DNA of 64,000 bases from Berberis thunbergii. Taxonomy: Eukaryota; Streptophyta; Magnoliopsida; Ranunculales; Berberidaceae. Positions 62,316-64,000 of the stretch are shown here, piece by piece. A program made the position numbers and the translations under genes. The notes under the pieces were generated by a model. The model was not told where the DNA came from and did no database searches. It saw nothing but the letters and a program-made list of their open reading frames with translations. Within the stretch, counting starts at the first letter, position 1. The number at the start of each line of letters is the position of its first letter. The DNA is taken from NCBI GenBank assembly GCA_003290165.1, contig QNQO01000551.1, positions 310,001 to 374,000 on the forward strand, in the 5' to 3' direction.

Positions 62316-64000
62316 AAGCAAAGATAATGGCGGGTTCATTCCGATGAAAAACAGAGTCGAACAACACCTTTGATGAATGATATGATGTAGGGTATCCATT
62401 ATAGTGGATTCGAGTTACTATTAAGCACTTGGAATTGGTGGAGTAGCTAAGTTCCCGTAAAGAACACAGCCTTTGTTGACTAAATTGTATTGCATGAGAT
62501 ATGGTTACTTTGCTGCTTAGCTGGTTGGCAGTTGTGGGAAGGGACCCATCCCCATGTGATACAGTTGTTATTTCCTTTGATTTTATTGTTGCTTTCATGA
62601 TGGCTGGTTCTGTTTTTGTGTGACCACTTGCTCATATTGTGTATCAAAATAAGGCTCATTAACTTCTAGTTGGAAAGAATCTGTTTCAATGGATACTGGC
62701 AAAAGATGCCCTAGATGAAACCAATCAGTGTTCCTATCAATTTTGTACCGGAGAGATGATTTGGATAGGTGATTATCGAATGCTTTGGATCTCCCAATAC
62801 ACCACATCATATTTTAGGTTATAGATTGATGGTGTGTGATTAAAAGAGTATGTTATACTAGAATTCTGAGTGTAGGAGACGAGTTCCTCTACTTATGAAA
62901 CTATTGATTTCTCTCTCTGGTTTATGGAGTATATGCCCGCATACTCTCTCAGTACTTAGTCAAACTAAACTCAAAATTGTGTAAACAAAAGTGGCGGAGT
63001 ACAATGTATTATTATTAGCATTATTTTGCATTCATGTGGTTGGAGACTTAGGTGGTTTGAGCTGAATAGAACTGTAGGTGATTGCTATTTCTATACAGAA
63101 ATTCTAAATGGCGAGCAAAGCCCCCTCCCTCGCTGGTTTCCTCGCCCCTTTCCACGCCATTTAGACGGGTTCATTTTTTTTTATATATTGGCTGTTAGGT
63201 AGAGGAGTCCTTCTAGGCGGCGAGGAAACAGGCGAGGGAGGGGGGTTTGACCCCATCTCCTCGAGATTCACATGGGTGCGCATCTTGAGGGGGATGGAGG
63301 GTCACAACCCCTCCCTCGCCCGTTTCCTTGCCATTTAGAATCACCGTAGGTAGAGTTATTATCTCTGCCGAGTTTGTCTAACTGGCGAGGAAACCAGCGA
63401 GTCGGCCTAGTATTGCCTATTGGGTGGTAGAGTTGGGTTGTGTGATTTTGACCGATGCATCCGATTTGGTTTAGGATATGTACCAATGCAAGAGGATGAG
63501 ATGTGTGTAGTCACACGGTTGGAAACAACAATCGATTGGAAATAAATTGTAAAAGCTGGTAGTTGGCTCATGTCATGTATCTAAAAATGATTTTTTCTCC
63601 TCTGAAATTGCAGTGTTTGATCATATCTATTTATTGGATGACAAAAATTATCAAGAGATCTATCTTGTGTTAATGTTTTAACTATTGAGAGGACAACTAA
63701 TTTCATAAGTTGTTTTAGTCCTTGCACATTTCTCAAACATGTAATCCTTGAACGAGTACAGGCAAGCTCATACAAGACAAGATTGGATATCATTTTCCTT
63801 CACTTCCAATTTAAATCAAGGACCATATAAGACCTAACTAGTGATTAGGTCACCTCAATTATTCCTCACTATAAACTAATAGATCTCCTTTGTAGTAGAA
63901 GATTAGAATAAGCCCAAACAGTCTTGGGGTTTTCTTTCCTACTCAATAATTGTTCCAAGTACAAGCTCCTCCATTTGGTTTGGTGGGACAAAAAGGATTA
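62316..64000 (+). other. LCMT1 3' untranslated and downstream region
   Basis: There is no further gene. A poly(A) site cannot be fixed; AATAAA-like words occur only around 63540. The small minus frames (62209-62598, 62595-62810) show no motifs. Confidence 0.4.
63102..63340. mobile_element. Small GC-rich inverted-repeat element (MITE)
   Basis: Left TTCTAAATGGCGAGC and right GCCATTTAGAA are inverted, with GAGGGAGGGG/CCCCTCCCTC words inside both ends (63120-63150, 63215-63245, 63305-63335). The size is about 240 bp, with no coding capacity. A target duplication is not clear. Confidence 0.55.

Noticed and set aside
62700..64000. Second gene downstream of LCMT1
   Set aside because: No frame with motif, splice pattern or promoter is visible; only a small inverted-repeat element stands out.

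Overview
The window is nuclear DNA of a flowering plant, most likely a eudicot. It is AT-rich, with spliced plant-type introns and dense nested retrotransposons and DNA transposons, and it carries plastid-derived DNA. I cannot name the species. There is one recognisable host gene: a leucine carboxyl methyltransferase (LCMT1, called SBI1 in Arabidopsis) on the + strand. It can be read as 13 exons from an ATG at 8165 to a TGA at 62315. The exons join without any frame break into a 333-residue protein, the usual length of the family. The enzyme methylates the C-terminal leucine of the PP2A catalytic subunit; in Arabidopsis this limits brassinosteroid signalling.

Layout: 1-8040 is intergenic DNA with two related non-autonomous Mutator-like elements, a 164-bp tandem duplication and a 190-bp tandem array. 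The promoter and 5' leader of LCMT1 lie at about 8043-8164. Of the 54,151 bp between start and stop codon, only 1,002 bp code. Exons 2-5, 7-8 and 11-13 sit in compact clusters. Introns 1, 5, 6, 8, 9 and 10 are 3.7-11.8 kb and are mostly transposon relics.

Intron 1 holds a Tourist-like MITE, an old repeat (family R) split by a foldback Mutator-like element that was then tandemly duplicated, and a hAT element with a perfect 8-bp target duplication. Intron 5 holds a LINE relic. Intron 6 holds a LINE on the minus strand, interrupted by a Ty3/gypsy element that itself carries two hAT insertions. Intron 8 holds a minus-strand Ty3/gypsy element broken by two inverted family-R copies, then LINE relics and another hAT element. 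Intron 9 holds satellites, a duplicated segment with a plastid-type trnS(UGA) pseudogene, and two LINE relics. Intron 10 holds LINE relics and a structurally complete but coding-dead chromovirus (5178 of the 55 kb mark to 61115, i.e. 55178-61115) with about 3% LTR divergence.

The LCMT1 exons keep an open frame across all this insertion, which suggests the gene is still functional, and all introns but one use GT-AG (intron 11 is GC-AG). I found no new enzymatic or defence system. The points most worth checking are the extreme expansion of a housekeeping gene, the long hairpins in intron 1, the GC-AG intron, the duplicated plastid tRNA pseudogene, and the 10-bp repeat flanking the intron-6 gypsy element.
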